A stretch of DNA of 64,000 nucleotides. Origin: Platanthera guangdongensis. Lineage: Eukaryota > Streptophyta > Magnoliopsida > Asparagales > Orchidaceae. The position numbers were made by a program, and so were the translations under genes. This document shows, piece by piece, positions 30,738-42,972 of the stretch. Numbering within the stretch: position 1 is the first letter of the stretch; every line of letters starts with the position of its first letter. A model generated the notes under the pieces. It was given only the letters and a program-made list of their open reading frames with translations. It had not been told where the DNA came from and made no database searches. The stretch spans positions 180,114,375 through 180,178,374 of the forward strand of contig CM077150.1 of the NCBI GenBank assembly GCA_039583875.1, written 5' to 3'.

Positions 30738-32106
30738 TTAAATTGTACCTGAGCGGAATAACTCCGGATACTCGTCAAGCATAGTCTGCTCTCGTTCCCA
30801 AGAGAGCTCCTCATGACCGCAATTGTCCCACCGGACCTTGACCATCCTGATCTCTTTATTGCGTAGCCGCTTGACCACCGAGTCCTCAATCCACACGGGC
30901 TTGACTTTTGTCGTCAGCCCACTATCCACCGGCACTTGATGGACTGCGATCACTTGCGTAGGCTCTTGCACCGCCTTCCGAAGCACCGAAATATGGAATA
31001 CATCATGTAATCCACCAAGCTCCACTGAAAGCTTCAACCGATAGGATGCTTCACCAACCCGCACCAGAACCTCAAACGGCACAAGGTACCTCGGGCTTAG
31101 CTTTTTCAATCGCCGCACCCGCGAGACACCCTTGAACGGCTTGATCTTTAAGTACACCCAATCGCCCACAGCGAACTCCACGTTCCTGTGCTTGGCATTA
31201 TAGTACTTCACTTGCCGGTCCTGAGCGATAAGCAACCTCTCCCGAATGGTACGCACTAACGAAGTAACATCCTCCACTTCTAATCGCTTATACAACTTTG
31301 ACTCACCCGTTTCGAGCCAAGACAACGACGTGCGACATTTTCTACCATATAGGGCCTAGAAGGGCGCCATTTGAATACTCGCTTGGTAGCTATTGTTGTA
31401 CGCGAACTCCACCAATTAAAGATGGTCTTCCCATTGCTTTCCAAAATCCAAGACACACATGCGAAGCATGTCTTCCATGGTTCTACTGACCCTCTCGGTC
31501 TGCCCATCTGTTTCCGGGTGGAAAGCCTCCATTCATTGGACGTGAACCGCCCATCTCGGTCACTCACGATGCTGCGGGGCACACCATGAAGCCGTACAAT
31601 GTTATCCACATACAGTTTTGCCAACTTCTCTACCGGATCATCCATCCTATGCGGAATGAAATGCGACACCTTCGTTAGCCGATCTACAACCACCCAAATG
31701 GCGTCGTTCCCCTTTTGCGACTTGGCAAACCGTGCACAAAGTCCATATAGATGTCGTCGAATTTTCACTCCGGAATAGGCAAGGACTTAAGCAATCCTCC
31801 CGGCTTTTGGCATTCTGCCTTCACCAAGGCGCAAGTTTGGCACTTCACTACGTAGAGCGCCACATCCTTTTTCAGACCCGGCCACCAAAACAGTTTCTTT
31901 ACATCGCGGTACATCTTCGTGCTCCCCGGGTGAATTGAGTGCTTGGTATGGTGTGCCTCGTACAATAATTCCACCTGCAGATTGCCCACACTTGGGACAC
32001 ACAGACGACCGTCTTTCCAAAGTAATCCGTCCTCCACGACGAATTGGGAATTTGACCCATCTAGAGCCTCTTCCTTGAACTGCTTCAAGTGGTCATCCAA
32101 ATCCAA
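30738..32106 (-). pseudogene. T1 integrase with degenerate chromodomain (broken)
   Basis: Three frames: zinc-binding domain 31765-32106 (HHTKHSIHPGSTKMYRDVKK then CQTCALVKAECQ), core 31280-31768 ([18 protein letters not shown] and IVSDRDGRF), and C-terminal part 30738-31325 ([17 protein letters not shown], and the chromodomain-like VKVRWDNCGHEELSWEREQT). After GRFTSNE (about 31530) the segment leading to HPETDGQTE is missing by roughly 50 nt and the frame changes, and further stops follow. Integration activity is therefore lost. In intact relatives the chromodomain steers insertion to heterochromatin. Confidence 0.85.
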
Positions 32107-32109
32107 AGC

Positions 32110-33779
32110 CTACTGAATCCGATCAGCCAGGTCATATTGGACTTCTGTCCAATTCAGTACTGCTTCAGCACTTGATTGCTTATCCACACAAACAATCTCC
32201 AACGCCTCCAACTCCCGAACCAACCACTCGTCATGGATCGACAGCCAATTGGCTTGAGCTGGGGCACGACGACTCAAGTCGTCCGCAACCGCATTCCCCT
32301 TACCAGGCACATAGTGGATCTTGGATGTATAGTCTCCCAAGAACTCCATCCATCTACGCTGCCGCATATTCAGATCTTTCTGATCAATCAGATACTTCAA
32401 GCTCTTATGATCGGTGTAGATATTGATCTTCACACCGTACAAATAATTCCTCCACAACTTCAAGGCAAAAATCACGGCCGCTAACTCCAAGTCATGGACC
32501 AGAAAGTTCCTTTCATGTACTTTTAGCTGTCTCGAGCCATAAGCTATTACACTTCCGTGTTGCAATAGCACGCAACCCAAACCGCTGCCCGAAGCATCAC
32601 TATAAATCTCATAGCCTTTGATCCCACGTGGCCAACTCAGCACCGGCGCCGTGGTCAACCGACATTTCAACTCTTCAAAATCTCGCGCGCACTCCGGCGT
32701 CCAAACGAACTTCTGCTCCTTCCTCGTCAAAGTAGTGAGAGGTAACGCTATCCGCGAGAAGTTCTCTACGAAGCGCCTATAATAGCCGGCAAGCCCCAGA
32801 AAGCTCCGGACTTCAGCTACAGTAGCAAGCTCAGGCCACTCCCGTATCGCAACAATTTTCGCCGGATCCACTGCAATACCCTCTCCACTCACTATATGAC
32901 CGAGGAACGCCACTGAGGATAACCAAAACTCGCACTTCGAGAACTTGGCATATAACTGATTCCTCCTTAGCGTCTACGAAACCAAATGAAGATGCTTGAA
33001 GTGATCTTCCTCACTCTGCGAGTACACCAAAATATCATCGATGAAGACGATCACAAAATGGTCCAAGTACTCCCTGAAAGTCCTTTTCATCAAATCCATG
33101 AACACTGACGGTGTATTAGTCAGCCCAAACGGCTCACCGTAAACTCATAATGCCCGTATCTCGTACTAAACGCTGTCTTCGGGATATCACTCTCCCTTAT
33201 TCGCAGCTGATAGTACCCAGACTTGAGATCCAACTTTGACTACACCGTCGACCCGACCAACTTATTAAAAAGATCATCGATCCGGGGGATCGGGTACTTG
33301 TTCTTTTCCGTTAACTTGTTGAGCTCCCGATAATCAATACATAGCCTTAAGCTTCCATCCTTCTTCTTAACAAAGAGGACCGGCGCGCTCCAAGGCGAAG
33401 AACTGGGGCGCACATACCCTTGCTCCAACAACTCTTGTAGTTGAACCTTCAACTCCGCCATTTCCTTAGGCGCTAAACGATATGGAGATCGTGACACAGG
33501 ATTTGCACCTGGCACTAGCTCAATCGTGAAATCTATCTCCCGTTGAGGCGGGGCTCCAGGATGATCTGCATGGAACACACCAGGGTACTCCGATACCACT
33601 GAAATACAATCTAACACGGGCTTCGGCTTTGCAACCTCCACTAGTGTAAAGAATAGTTCTACACCGTCACGAATTGCCTTCACCACCTGAAGAGCAGACA
33701 TCAACGTCTTACTCGACCCCTTTAAACCCGTAAAGTCGTCTCGCGACTTGCTCCCAGCTTGACTTCCTTGCGACAGCAA
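32110..33779 (-). pseudogene. T1 reverse transcriptase and RNase H (broken)
   Basis: RT entry and fingers 33240-33779 ([35 protein letters not shown]). A damaged stretch at 32914-33239 still encodes [10 protein letters not shown] near 33030-33060. RT thumb and RNase H are 32110-32913 ([56 protein letters not shown]). Breaks include a stop at 33240-33242, a frame disturbance near 33130-33145 and a stop at 32110-32112. Confidence 0.87.
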
Positions 33780-34295
33780 TCAATATAGGTCTGCTGCTCT
33801 GAGAGACAGTCCATGCTAAATATAACGCCGAACTCCACCAACGGAAGTAATGACGCTTGCAAATTGAATTCCTGATTCCCAATTCGAATCTTAACATCGC
33901 AGATCCTATCCGCGCACATCGAACACCCATTGGGTAGCAACACATCCAACTTATCCTTCGCCATCGAAGAATGGACTCCGATGCGTGATATAAATCCTTC
34001 GGACAAGAAGGACTGTGAATTTCCCATATCGAAGAGTGATCTTGCCGGATTTTCACAAATCAAAACAAATCCTAAACAAGCAGTGGTAAGGTAACATGTG
34101 CATAACAAGTATTTAGAGAAACTAACTTGCTATAAATTAAACCGTACCTGTCACCACATCCGCCTGTTTGATGGCCTCCTGTTGGCCAAGATTGTACACC
34201 CTTGGTTGGGCCGGAGCATAATGGGACGCGGTTGACTCCACCGCCTTGCCCTTTTATTCATAAGTTGCTCCCGACTTTCTTTCAGACTTGGGACG
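33722..34295 (-). pseudogene. T1 protease and gag-protease junction (broken)
   Basis: 33722-34108 encodes the protease: the active-site position reads SLFDMGNSQSFLS where the family has an Asp-Ser-Gly triad, followed by NQEFNLQASLLPLVEF and IFSMDCL (usual GMDWL). Between 34109 and 34295 the frame has several stops. Both the altered triad and the stops argue that it is inactive. Confidence 0.75.
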
Positions 34296-34974
34296 TCAGC
34301 TTCGACACTCATGGGCATAATGTCCCGGCTTCCTACAGTTGTAACATGTGCCCAGGATCCGACCCGTAGTCACCCCAGAAGCACCAGTAGAGGGGGCTGG
34401 ACCCGATGTCCTAGCTTTATTGTTCCACTTCCGGAACATAGACTTTGTGGAGTTCGGCACTCTGAACTCCGACTTCTTATCACCCAAGCTTTTCTTTGCT
34501 TGTACATTCTTCATATCCTTCTCCAAGGACCGGGCCGTGTTGACCAAGGTTAAGAAACCCTGCGTCATCGGCCCCGAGAGTAGTAACCTCAACTCATCTC
34601 TCAACCCTTCGTAGAATCGATTCGTCTTGCGCTCCTCATCCGCAATGGTGGAGCTAGCATATCGACCCAAACGAGCAAACTCGTGGATATATTCATCCAC
34701 GGTACTGTCTCCTTGTACCAACTTCAGGAACTCGTTCTCCAACGCTATCCTCTGCGCCGAAGGGAGGTATCTCGCCAGGAACAATCTCGAGAACTCCTCC
34801 ATTGAGACATCAACAAGTTGCCTACCTCTCGATAGATGCAGCTCCAATCCTTCCCACCACATTCTCGCTTCGCCGTCCAAAAGGAACGTAGCAATGGTGG
34901 TCATTTGCCACTCCTCCGTCTCCGTTGCTGTCATGACTCTCTTCACCCTGGAGAGCCAGTCTTCAACTTGAGAT
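34296..34974 (-). pseudogene. T1 gag, C-terminal part
   Basis: Open from the Copia-C junction. Retrotransposon gag domain with MWWEGLELH, EFSRLFLARYLP and NEFLKLVQGDSTVDEYIHEF; CCHC knuckle CYNCRKPGHYAHEC near the end (about 34305-34350). Continues in frame from the N-terminal part at 42422-42740 once Copia-C and one GAGAT are removed. Nucleocapsid/capsid role. Confidence 0.87.
34970..34974. repeat. Target-site duplication GAGAT (left copy, Copia-C)
   Basis: Partner at 42422-42426. Confidence 0.93.
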
Positions 34975-35696
34975 TGTTAAATTTTCTCAACGTGGTCAGC
35001 AAGATAGCCCAAACGCCAAATTAATATCTTCGGAACTACCCAGTTCGCACGATGAACCAGCGGAAACCAAGGACTAGAGGTACAAAGGTAAATCCCAACA
35101 AACAATGGAAGCATAAGCAGGTCTATTATTCATTCACTTCTTTACAATGCGAGGCATACATAGCGAGACATGATTTCGCTAGTATAACAGCTGAAAACAG
35201 AAAGCACCAAAAAACAAGCCGGGCGGACAGCACCCGAGTCCTCCGAGACCGCGAGGTCACCGAGGTCGCCGAGTCCGCTGAGCGCGCCCAAGCAATGCTG
35301 CAATTCGCCGAATAGACACGGAGTCCGCCGAAGCCGCGAGGCCGCGCGGACACACCGTTATTCGCCTCCTGCTGAACTTGAACTGAGGAACACACCTACC
35401 AAACTCCTGGCTCCTTGAAGCTATCCGCGTAGACAGTTTATTGAAGCTGGCAAAGATGAAACAGAACTGACAAGCCGCAGAGCGACCTCCTGCTAAGTCC
35501 GCAGAGACCGCACACTTCCAAGCACTTGACCGAAGTCACAGCCAAACTCCTGGCTCCTTGAAGCTATCCGCGTGACCTGCACACAACAAACCATCAGACT
35601 GAAATAATCTGTGCGGACTGACAAACACAGACCGCAGCTCCTTGCACACCCCAACTTACTGTTCACTCAAGTTATTTAGGTTATGCCAGGGGGGTC

Positions 35697-35706
35697 CTAT
35701 TTATAG
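35697..35706 (-). promoter_or_regulatory. Predicted TATA box, Copia-C 3' LTR
   Basis: CTATAAATAG on the minus strand; promoter copy in the 5' LTR at 41519-41528. Confidence 0.65.
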
Positions 35707-35764
35707 GCAAGGTGAGGAGTGTGGTGACCGCCCAAGAGATAGCGTCACCACCCCAGCCCGCGCG

Positions 35765-36570
35765 ATAGCAAAAACACCGTCCGCCGAGTCCGCATGGACT
35801 TAGCCGGATACCAAGGAAAACTGCCAGGAGCAAGGCAACCATTGGCGAACCCTCTCCAGTCCGCCCAAGCTATACAGACAAGGCGTCAGCCCGCAAAGCT
35901 CCAACCACTCAATCCGCCACAAGTCCACGACCAAAGGAAGACATCAACAGTCCGCCCGGTCACAGCGGACTTGGGAGATACCGCGGACACCATGGCCTTG
36001 GCACAAAGTGTGACCAAGTCCAAAACCATCAAGAGCCAATGCGAGCATGGCGGACTCAAATTCCCATCCGCCAAACACCCTAGCACAGACCGCCATCAGT
36101 CCGCGAGCTCCTCGCACTTCTGTCCAACGCAGCAGCCAACCCCGGACTCCAAAACACAGTCCGCCAATTGACCTCCACAGCAATTCGCCTGCTGTGCCAC
36201 CAGAGCTCAACAAGGCCTCAGCCAATCTCTAAGCCCAGTCCGCACCAGCTCACACCGCGGACACACCAGTCCGCAAGCTACCCGCGGACACGAGCCAAAC
36301 CGCCTATCAGCACAAACTTGCACCCGCGGCCACTGAGCAATGCACCAGTCCGCAAGCCTCCATCCGCTCAGGCCGCTCCTTGGCAAAGCCAATCAGCAAA
36401 CACCCTATCCGCAGAAGCCAGGCCGCATAGTCCGCGGGCTCAACCCGTGCAAATCGCCCAGAAGAACAACTGGCTTCCCAGTAGACCTTCCACCAGGCCG
36501 CACATCTCAGTCCGCCCAGTCTGCCTTGTCCGCCAAAACTGTCCGCCATAGGCCGCCCGGCCTGTCCCGT
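35765..36570. repeat. U3 array of GTCCGC/GCGGAC words in Copia-C
   Basis: More than twenty GTCCGC or GCGGAC hexamers, commonly as CAGTCCGC or CCGCGGAC, irregularly spaced. A smaller cluster lies in R/U5 at 35215-35345. The second LTR has the same arrays (about 41055-41195, 41595-42380). Long GC-rich open frames here are by-products. Confidence 0.85.
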
Positions 36571-36593
36571 CACCCACTTCCACTTCACAAATT

Positions 36594-37405
36594 TCAACAC
36601 TCCCCCTTGAAGTGAGAAGTGGTGACCAAGCCCAGCAAGCTGCGCAAGCATTCAAAGGGCCCCTTCGACAGTGGCTTCGTGAAGATGTCAGCAAGATTAT
36701 CTTCACTCCGAACATGCCCGACCAGCAGAGACCCCTCAAACACCTTCTCCCTGATGAAGTGGTGATCAATCTCTATATGCTTGGTCCTGGCGTGACACAC
36801 TGGATTGTTAACCAGTTTGAGAGCACTCTCATTGTCACCCCGGAGTAAAGTAGGTCCTTGCACTTCTTCATGAACATCCTTTATAAGCCTCCTCAACCAA
36901 ACGACTTCCCGAGCAGCCAAGGCCGAAGCCTTATACTCCGCTTCCGTGGTTGAAACTGACACCGAGTCCTGCTTCTTGCTACACCACGAGATGCTAGATG
37001 AACCGCAAGTGAACACATAACCTGAAGTAGACCTTCGATCATCCGAATCACCGCCATAGTCAGCATCCGTGTAACCGAGCAACGCAACCTCCGCGTCCCT
37101 TCTATAGAGGAGTCCCATGTCAGAAGAAGCCTTGACATACTTCAGAATTCCCTTCGCCGCCACTAGATGAGATTGCCTTGGTTCAGCCATATACCGACTT
37201 ACTCGGCCAACATCATACACGATATCCGGCCTTGTAATCGTCAGATAAATCAAGCTCCCAACAAGAGCCCTGAACACCAAGGGATCATAAAGAACACTTC
37301 CCTCATCTCGTCGAAGCTTCAGCCCAGATTCCAGTGGAGTAGAGCACTTCTTCCCTTCGCCCATGCCAAACCGCTTCACAATGCGATCAGCATACCCTTT
37401 CTGTC
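36594..37405 (-). pseudogene. Copia-C RNase H (out of frame with RT)
   Basis: RNase H with GYTDADYGGDSDDRRSTSGY, STTEAEYKA and ARTKHIEIDHHFIREK, and the preceding RT connection (KRFGMGEGKKCSTPLESG). A one-base frame change at about 37405-37420 separates it from RT. The stop TGA at 36594-36596 uses the first LTR bases (GAG TGT TGA), so pol ends exactly at the LTR edge. Confidence 0.87.
36600..36607 (-). other. Polypurine tract of Copia-C
   Basis: AGGGGGAG on the minus strand abutting the 3' LTR; it also lies within the last pol codons. Confidence 0.8.
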
Positions 37406-39130
37406 TAATGAGAACCCCGACTCCTTCCTCTCCACTTCCAGACCAAGAAAGTGATGCAACTCTCCCAAGTTTTTCATCTCGAAGCGTATAGCAAGCTCAG
37501 CCCCGAGCCTTGCTACTTCCCCCTCCGAGTTCCCTATGATGATCATGTCATCCACATACAGCAGGACCAAGACTCGAAGCTCTCCCTTCTTCTTGACGAA
37601 CAAGCTTGAATCCGAGTTAGAAGCAAGGTATCCACAGAATTGCAAATACTCTGCAATCTTCCCATTCCACGCTCTAGGAGCTTGCTTCAACCCATAGAGA
37701 GCCTTCCTGAGTTTGCAGACATAGTCCGGATGCTTCTCAGAGACAAAACCAAGCGGCTGATACATGAAGATGTCCTTGTCAATCTCTCCGTAAAGAAAGG
37801 CATTCTTCACATCGAGTTGCCACAACCTCCATCCCTTACTAGCAGCCAAGGCGATCACCACTCTTACAGAAGTCATCTTCGCAACTGGACTGAATGTCTC
37901 CTCATAGTCTTCTCCATACTGCTGTGAGAATCCTCTAGCGACCAGGCGAGCCTTGAACTGATCAATGCTCCCATCAGCCTTCTTCATCAACTTATACACC
38001 CACTTGCAAGTAACCGGAGTAACGCCATCAACCTTGGGCACAAGGTCCCAGGTTTCATTCTTCTTCAGAGCATCAATCTCTTCCTTCATGGCATCATCCC
38101 ACTCCTTTACTCCAGTGGCCTCGTTGAAGTTTGCAGGCTCTCGCTCATCCATAGGACCTGCAAAGAAGCAGGAGACAAAGCTCACTGCATTCCCATCACA
38201 GTACCGAGCCGGTGGCTTAACCACCCTCTTCGATCTCCGAAGAGCCGGCTCCTTGCTCACTACTTCCGTTACTTCTTCGGGCTCCACTCCTACCTGGGGC
38301 AAGCATTGAGCAGTGCTCCCCCTGCTTCCTGAGCCAGAAGGCTCAGCCTCGGAGTTAGAAGCAACAGGAGCTGCTGGTGAAACAGCAAGCTCCTCTTCCA
38401 AGCCTTCAGCAGCCACCACCGGTGCTTCATCAACCTTGCTACTTCCGGTTAGCTCCACTGAGCCACCTCCATATGACGTCAGCTCGTCAAAGACAACGTC
38501 TCTTGACACCACGAACTTCTTCGTCATAGGCTCCATGCATTTCCATCCCTTCTTCCGCTCATCATAGCCAACAAAGACAAGTTTACTTGCCTTCACATCC
38601 AGCTTTGTCCGTGAAGCATCCGGGACATGCACGTAGCAAGTTGAACCGAACACCCGAAGGTGTCCAACACTCGGCTTCTCCTTCAGCAACAGCTCAATAG
38701 AAGTCTTCATGTTGATAGGGCTGAGTGGCATCCGGTTGATAACATAAGCAGCACAAGACATTCCCTCCGCCCAAAAGGACCTTGGGATATCTTTCGCATG
38801 AAGCCAGCATTTGCAGGTCTCCGTCAAATGACGGATCTTCCGCTCCGCTACCCCATTTTGTTGTGGAGTGTGAGCACAAGTAAGCTCCCGTTGGATCCCG
38901 TGCTTCCTGCAGAAGTTAGAAAACTCGGAGGAGACAAACTCCCCCCCGTTATCAGTTCTAAGCTTCTTAACCCGCAAGCCAAGCCGGCCTTCTACCAACT
39001 CCTTGAACTCCACGAACAACCGGAAGGCTTCTGACTTCTCCTTTAAGAAGTACACCCAAGTATACCTTGAGTAGTCATCAACCAAGACAAGCATGTATCT
39101 GCATCCGCCAAGGCTGGCAGTAACCGTTGG
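37376..39130 (-). pseudogene. pol: Copia-C integrase core and reverse transcriptase
   Basis: Open from just after a TGA (39131-39133) to the frameshift near 37410. Integrase: VLVDDYSRYTWVYF, LRTDNGGEF (second catalytic Asp), QQNGVAERKIRHL (Glu). [36 protein letters not shown] with YVDD, LGELHHFLGLEV. Apart from the two breaks the catalytic residues are intact. Confidence 0.9.
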
Positions 39131-40681
39131 TCACATCAGGTCGCCATGAATACACTCCAGTGGTTTCTTGCTCCTTGTTTGTGATTTATCAAACGGAAGG
39201 TGATGTGCCTTACTGTATTGACAGCCCGCACAAACATGCCCATCACCAAAGGAGGACAACTTCGGCAACCCCCTCACCAAACTTCTACTCGCCATTGCCT
39301 TCAGCTTGTCCATGCCAACATGCCCCAGCCTCTCATGCCAGATAACAGCTCTATCATTGGCCCTCATTTTATCAACATAAGCATTGGTGGAAAGAACAAA
39401 TAAGTTCTTCACCCTCCTCCCAACATGAGCAACATCAGCCTTTACCGCTGATACGTTGCGAAGGAACCTCACGTCTGTTGGCCCAAACAGAACGTGATAC
39501 CCAGCGTCCACCGCATTGGTCACCGAGAAGAGGTTTTTCTTCATGCCCGGCACGTGATACACACTCCTTAACGTGAGTGGCCCCTGATCACTACCCAAAG
39601 ACACGACCCCCTCCTTCTCTACTGCATAAATAGTATTATCAGCAGTGATAATAGCTTCATTACCTGAGTAAGCCTGCATGGAGGTGAACTTCGATTTGTC
39701 TCCGGTGAGGTGATGACCACACCCGGAGTCCACGATCCACTCGCTGTTGAAGTCCTCAGCAGACAAGGCCCGGACACAAGTGCCCGTCATGAAAGCTCCG
39801 CCCCATTCTGCTTCTTCACTTCTTGAGCAAGCTTCCTCCTTTCCCGCAGCATGCCCAAGCTGCAGTTTGACCTTGCAGTCCTTCTTGAAGTGCCCACACT
39901 GATGACACCGGTAGCACTTCAGATTCTTCTTCCAGTCCTTAGGAGCATTGCTCCTCTCCGGCGGATATGAAGTTGAAGTCTCCTTCTCAACAGCGGCCTG
40001 CACCTTCTTCTTCTTCTTCCCTTCCCATCCTTTCTTCTTGCCTGAGAAGAGAGCTTCGCTGCCTTCCTGATTCAGGTTCACTCCAGCCATCTGCCTTGTT
40101 AAGCTCTCCTGCGAGGCAAGCAAATTCTCCAGCTCCAGCAATGACGGCTGAGTAGCCCACCCTTGAACAGAAGTAACAAAGGCCACATACTCCTTCCGCA
40201 AGCCGCAGATAATGTGCCTGTTCATCTTTGCCTCAGAGATAGGCTCATCAGGATCCAGTGCCGACAGCTCAGCACACAAGCTCTTCATCTTTAAGAAGTA
40301 CTTGGAGATGGAAAGGTCTCCCTGAGTTGCCCTGGCCAACTCATTCTCCAGGAACTGAAGCCGCGCCACATTCTTCCTATTGAACAACTCATCGATGGTT
40401 GTCCAAATATCAGCAGCCGACTCACATCCAATGATGTGATCAAACAGTTCCGGAGACACAGCTCTCTTCAGAACGAACTCCGCCTTAGCATTTGTTCTTC
40501 TCCAGAGCCTAACCTGCTTAGCAGTACCGAAAGCAGCAGTGTCTTCCTGCCTGTCATCTCCACCAATGACTTCCCACAGCTCCTCGCCAAGAAGATAACT
40601 CTTCATGCACGACTTCCACTTCTTGAAGTTACTCGGCGTTAAGAGTTCAATGCCCAGACATCTTGCAAAGCTCCCTTCCAT
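39131..40681 (-). pseudogene. gag: Copia-C gag, protease and integrase zinc domain (ends at a nonsense codon)
   Basis: I take ATG 40681 (MEGSFARCLGIELL) as the start; the longer frame to 40744 uses TTG. Gag domain with NFKKWKSCMKSYLL and LFNRKNVARLQFLENEL; basic stretch KKKGWEGKKKKKV; CCHC knuckle CYRCHQCGHFKKDC; protease WIVDSGCGHHLTG; integrase zinc site HERLGH...CAGC. It ends at TGA 39131-39133 just after HGDLM, where relatives have Gly; one substitution would restore the frame. Confidence 0.88.
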
Positions 40682-40802
40682 TGCAACACCTGTTGGCAAC
40701 CTTTCAGCAGCTCCGAGCAACAACACAGGTTGATCACCACTCAATCACTGAGTAACAACACTGGCTGAATTCTGCTCACGCAGCTGAACCTCAGAAACCT
40801 CC

Positions 40803-40813
40803 CTCTGATACCA
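40803..40813 (-). other. Primer-binding site of Copia-C (initiator tRNA-Met)
   Basis: TGGTATCAGAG on the minus strand, directly adjacent to the LTR end. Confidence 0.9.
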
Positions 40814-42421
40814 TGTTAAATTTTCTCAACGTGGTCAGCAAGATAGCTCAAACACCAAATTAATATCTTCGGAACTACCCAGTTCGCACGTTGAACCAGC
40901 GGAAACCAAGGACTAGAGGTACAAAGGTAAATCCCAACAAACAATGGAAGTACAAGCAGATCTATTATTCATTCACTTCTTTACAATGCGAGGCATACAT
41001 AGCGAGACATGATTTCGCTAGTATAACAGCTGAAAACAGAAAGCACCAAAAAACAAGCCGGGCGGACAGCACCCGAGTCCGCCAAGACCGCGAGGTCGCC
41101 GAGGTCGCCGAGTCCGCTAAGCGCGCCCAAGCAATACTGCAATTCGCCGAATAGACACGAAGTCCGCCGAAGCCGCGAGGCCGCGCGGACACACCGTTAT
41201 TCGCCTCCTGCTGAACTTGAACTAAGGAACACACCTACCTGCCTGAAGCCGGCGAACAGGTTATTGAAGCTGGCAAAGATGAAACAGAACTGACAAGCCA
41301 CAGAGCGACCTCCTGCTGAGTCCGCAGAGACCGCACACTTCCAAGCACTTGACCGAAGTCACAGCCAAACTCCTGGCTCCTTGAAGCTATCCGCGCGACC
41401 TGCACACAGCAAACCGTCAGCCTGAAACAATCCGCGCGGACTGACAAACACAGACCGCAGCTCCTTGCACACCCCAACTTACTGTTCACTCAAGTTATTT
41501 AGGTTATGCCAGGGGGTCCTATTTATAGGCAAGGTGAGGAGTGTGGTCACCGCCCAAGAGATAGCGTCACCACCCCAGCCCGCGCGATAGCAAAAACACC
41601 GTCCGTCGAGTCCGCATGGACTTAGCCGGATACCAAGGAAAACCGCCAGGAGCAAGGCAACCATTGGCGAACCCTCTCCAGTCCGCCCAAGCTATGCGGA
41701 CATGGTGTCAGCCCGCAAAGCTCCAACCACTCAATCCGCCAAAAGTCCACGACCAAAGGAAGACATCACCAGTCCGCCCGGTCACAGCGGACTTGGCGGA
41801 TACTGCGGACACCATGGCCTTGGCACAAAGTGTGACCAAGTCCAAAACCATCAAGAGCCAATGCGAGCATGGCGGACTCAAATTCCTGTCCGCCAAACAC
41901 CCTAGCACAGACCGCCATCAGTCCGCGAGCTCCTCGCACTTCTGTCCAATGCAGCAGCCAACCCCGGACTCCAAAACACAGTCCGCCAATCGACCTCCAC
42001 AGCAATTCGCCTGTTGTTCCCCCAGAGCTCGACAAGGCCTCAACCAAGCTCTAAGACCAGTCCGCACCAGCTCACACCGCGGACACACCAGTCCGTAAGC
42101 TACCCGCGGACACGAGCCAAACCGCCTATCAGCACAAACTTGCACCCGCGGCCACTGAGAAATGCACCAGTCCGCAAGCCTCCATCCGCTCAGGCCGCTC
42201 CTTGGCAAAGCCAATCAGCAAACACCCTATCCACAGAAGCCAGGCCGCATAGTCCGCGGACTCAACCCGTGCAAACCGCCCAGAAGAACAACTGGCTTCC
42301 CACTAGACCTTCCACCAGGCCGCACATCTCAGTCCGCGCAGTCCGCCTAGTCCGCCAAAACTGTCCGCCACAGGCCGCCCGTCCTGTCCCGTCACCCACT
42401 TCCACTTCACAAATTTCAACA
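40814..42421 (-). repeat. Copia-C 5' LTR
   Basis: Partner of 34975-36599. Promoter copy with TATA 41519-41528 and the GTCCGC arrays. Confidence 0.92.
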
Positions 42422-42740
42422 GAGATGGGGTTCCCAAACCCGAGAATACCGGAGGACTAAAGCTCATGACATGCTTGAGCTGTCTCTCGGCTTCCCTCCT
42501 TGGCACCAACAGCTCCACTACCACTTGTTCCACTCTCCTCGGCTCAACCTCTGGAAGTGGTTCCTGCTCCATCGCAGGAGCGGGCTGCTGTGTTTGCCTT
42601 GCAGGCTGCGCATTAATCATGGCCAACACTTCTTCGGCCACCAATCGTATGGTCTCAGCCGATAGAGGTGTTGCAGGAGATTCATTAGGTGCACTGCTAG
42701 CCTCAGAAACTCAACGTTCCGACGGCCCAGCACCACTTCT
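42422..42740 (-). pseudogene. T1 gag, N-terminal part
   Basis: Starts with the GAGAT duplication (42422-42426). On the minus strand it reads VAEEVLAMINAQ, a Gln/Pro-rich stretch, and KHVMSFSPPVFSGLGTP, typical of Tekay gag N-termini, joining 34974 in frame. An in-frame TGA at 42711-42713 and no clear ATG upstream suggest a lost start. Confidence 0.8.
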
Positions 42741-42972
42741 GGTCACCTATAGTGGTACAAAACACCGTTAAGAGACCAAATAAAATTGCAAACAGCAATT
42801 ATAGGAACACGCAGGTTCCTTGAACACGTGTATTTTCATTCCTAAGTGGACATTCATGGGTTCCTTTACTGTTATAATGATGACGCACAAACATGTGCTC
42901 ACCACCCCTTAAAAAGAATTCGCCCACGAATTCATCTTAAGCCCGACCAAAACCAGTAGTCTGATACCAAAT
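42741..42972 (-). other. T1 leader with primer-binding site (42956-42969)
   Basis: Leader between 5' LTR and gag. TGGTATCAGACTAC on the minus strand at 42956-42969, three bases from the LTR, fits initiator tRNA-Met for its first ten bases. Nothing else recognised. Confidence 0.78.

Larger units (their letters stand above)
34975..36599 (-). repeat. Copia-C 3' LTR
   Basis: 1625 bp with TGTTAAATTT...AAATTTCAACA ends; partner 40814-42421 is 1608 bp, the difference mostly a rearranged stretch near 35400-35440. TATA box CTATAAATAG (minus) at 35697-35706. U3 (about 35720-36599) and part of U5 carry the GTCCGC array. Confidence 0.92.
34975..42421 (-). mobile_element. Copia-C: Ty1/Copia retrotransposon, nearly intact, lineage uncertain
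   Basis: Minus strand: 5' LTR 40814-42421, PBS 40803-40813 directly abutting, gag-protease-integrase start 39131-40681, integrase-RT 37376-39130, RNase H 36594-37379, PPT 36600-36607, 3' LTR 34975-36599. GAGAT duplication on both sides. One nonsense codon and one frameshift separate it from an open gag-pol. No third ORF. I cannot place it confidently among the Copia lineages (Tork- or Bianca-like are candidates). Confidence 0.9.

Noticed and set aside
32172..32484. Plus-strand open frames opposite T1 RNase H
   Set aside because: Antisense to recognised RNase H coding sequence.
35765..36651. Overlapping GC-rich open frames of 60-130 codons in Copia-C LTRs (also 41600-42470)
   Set aside because: They lie in the LTR, overlap on both strands and reflect the GTCCGC array.
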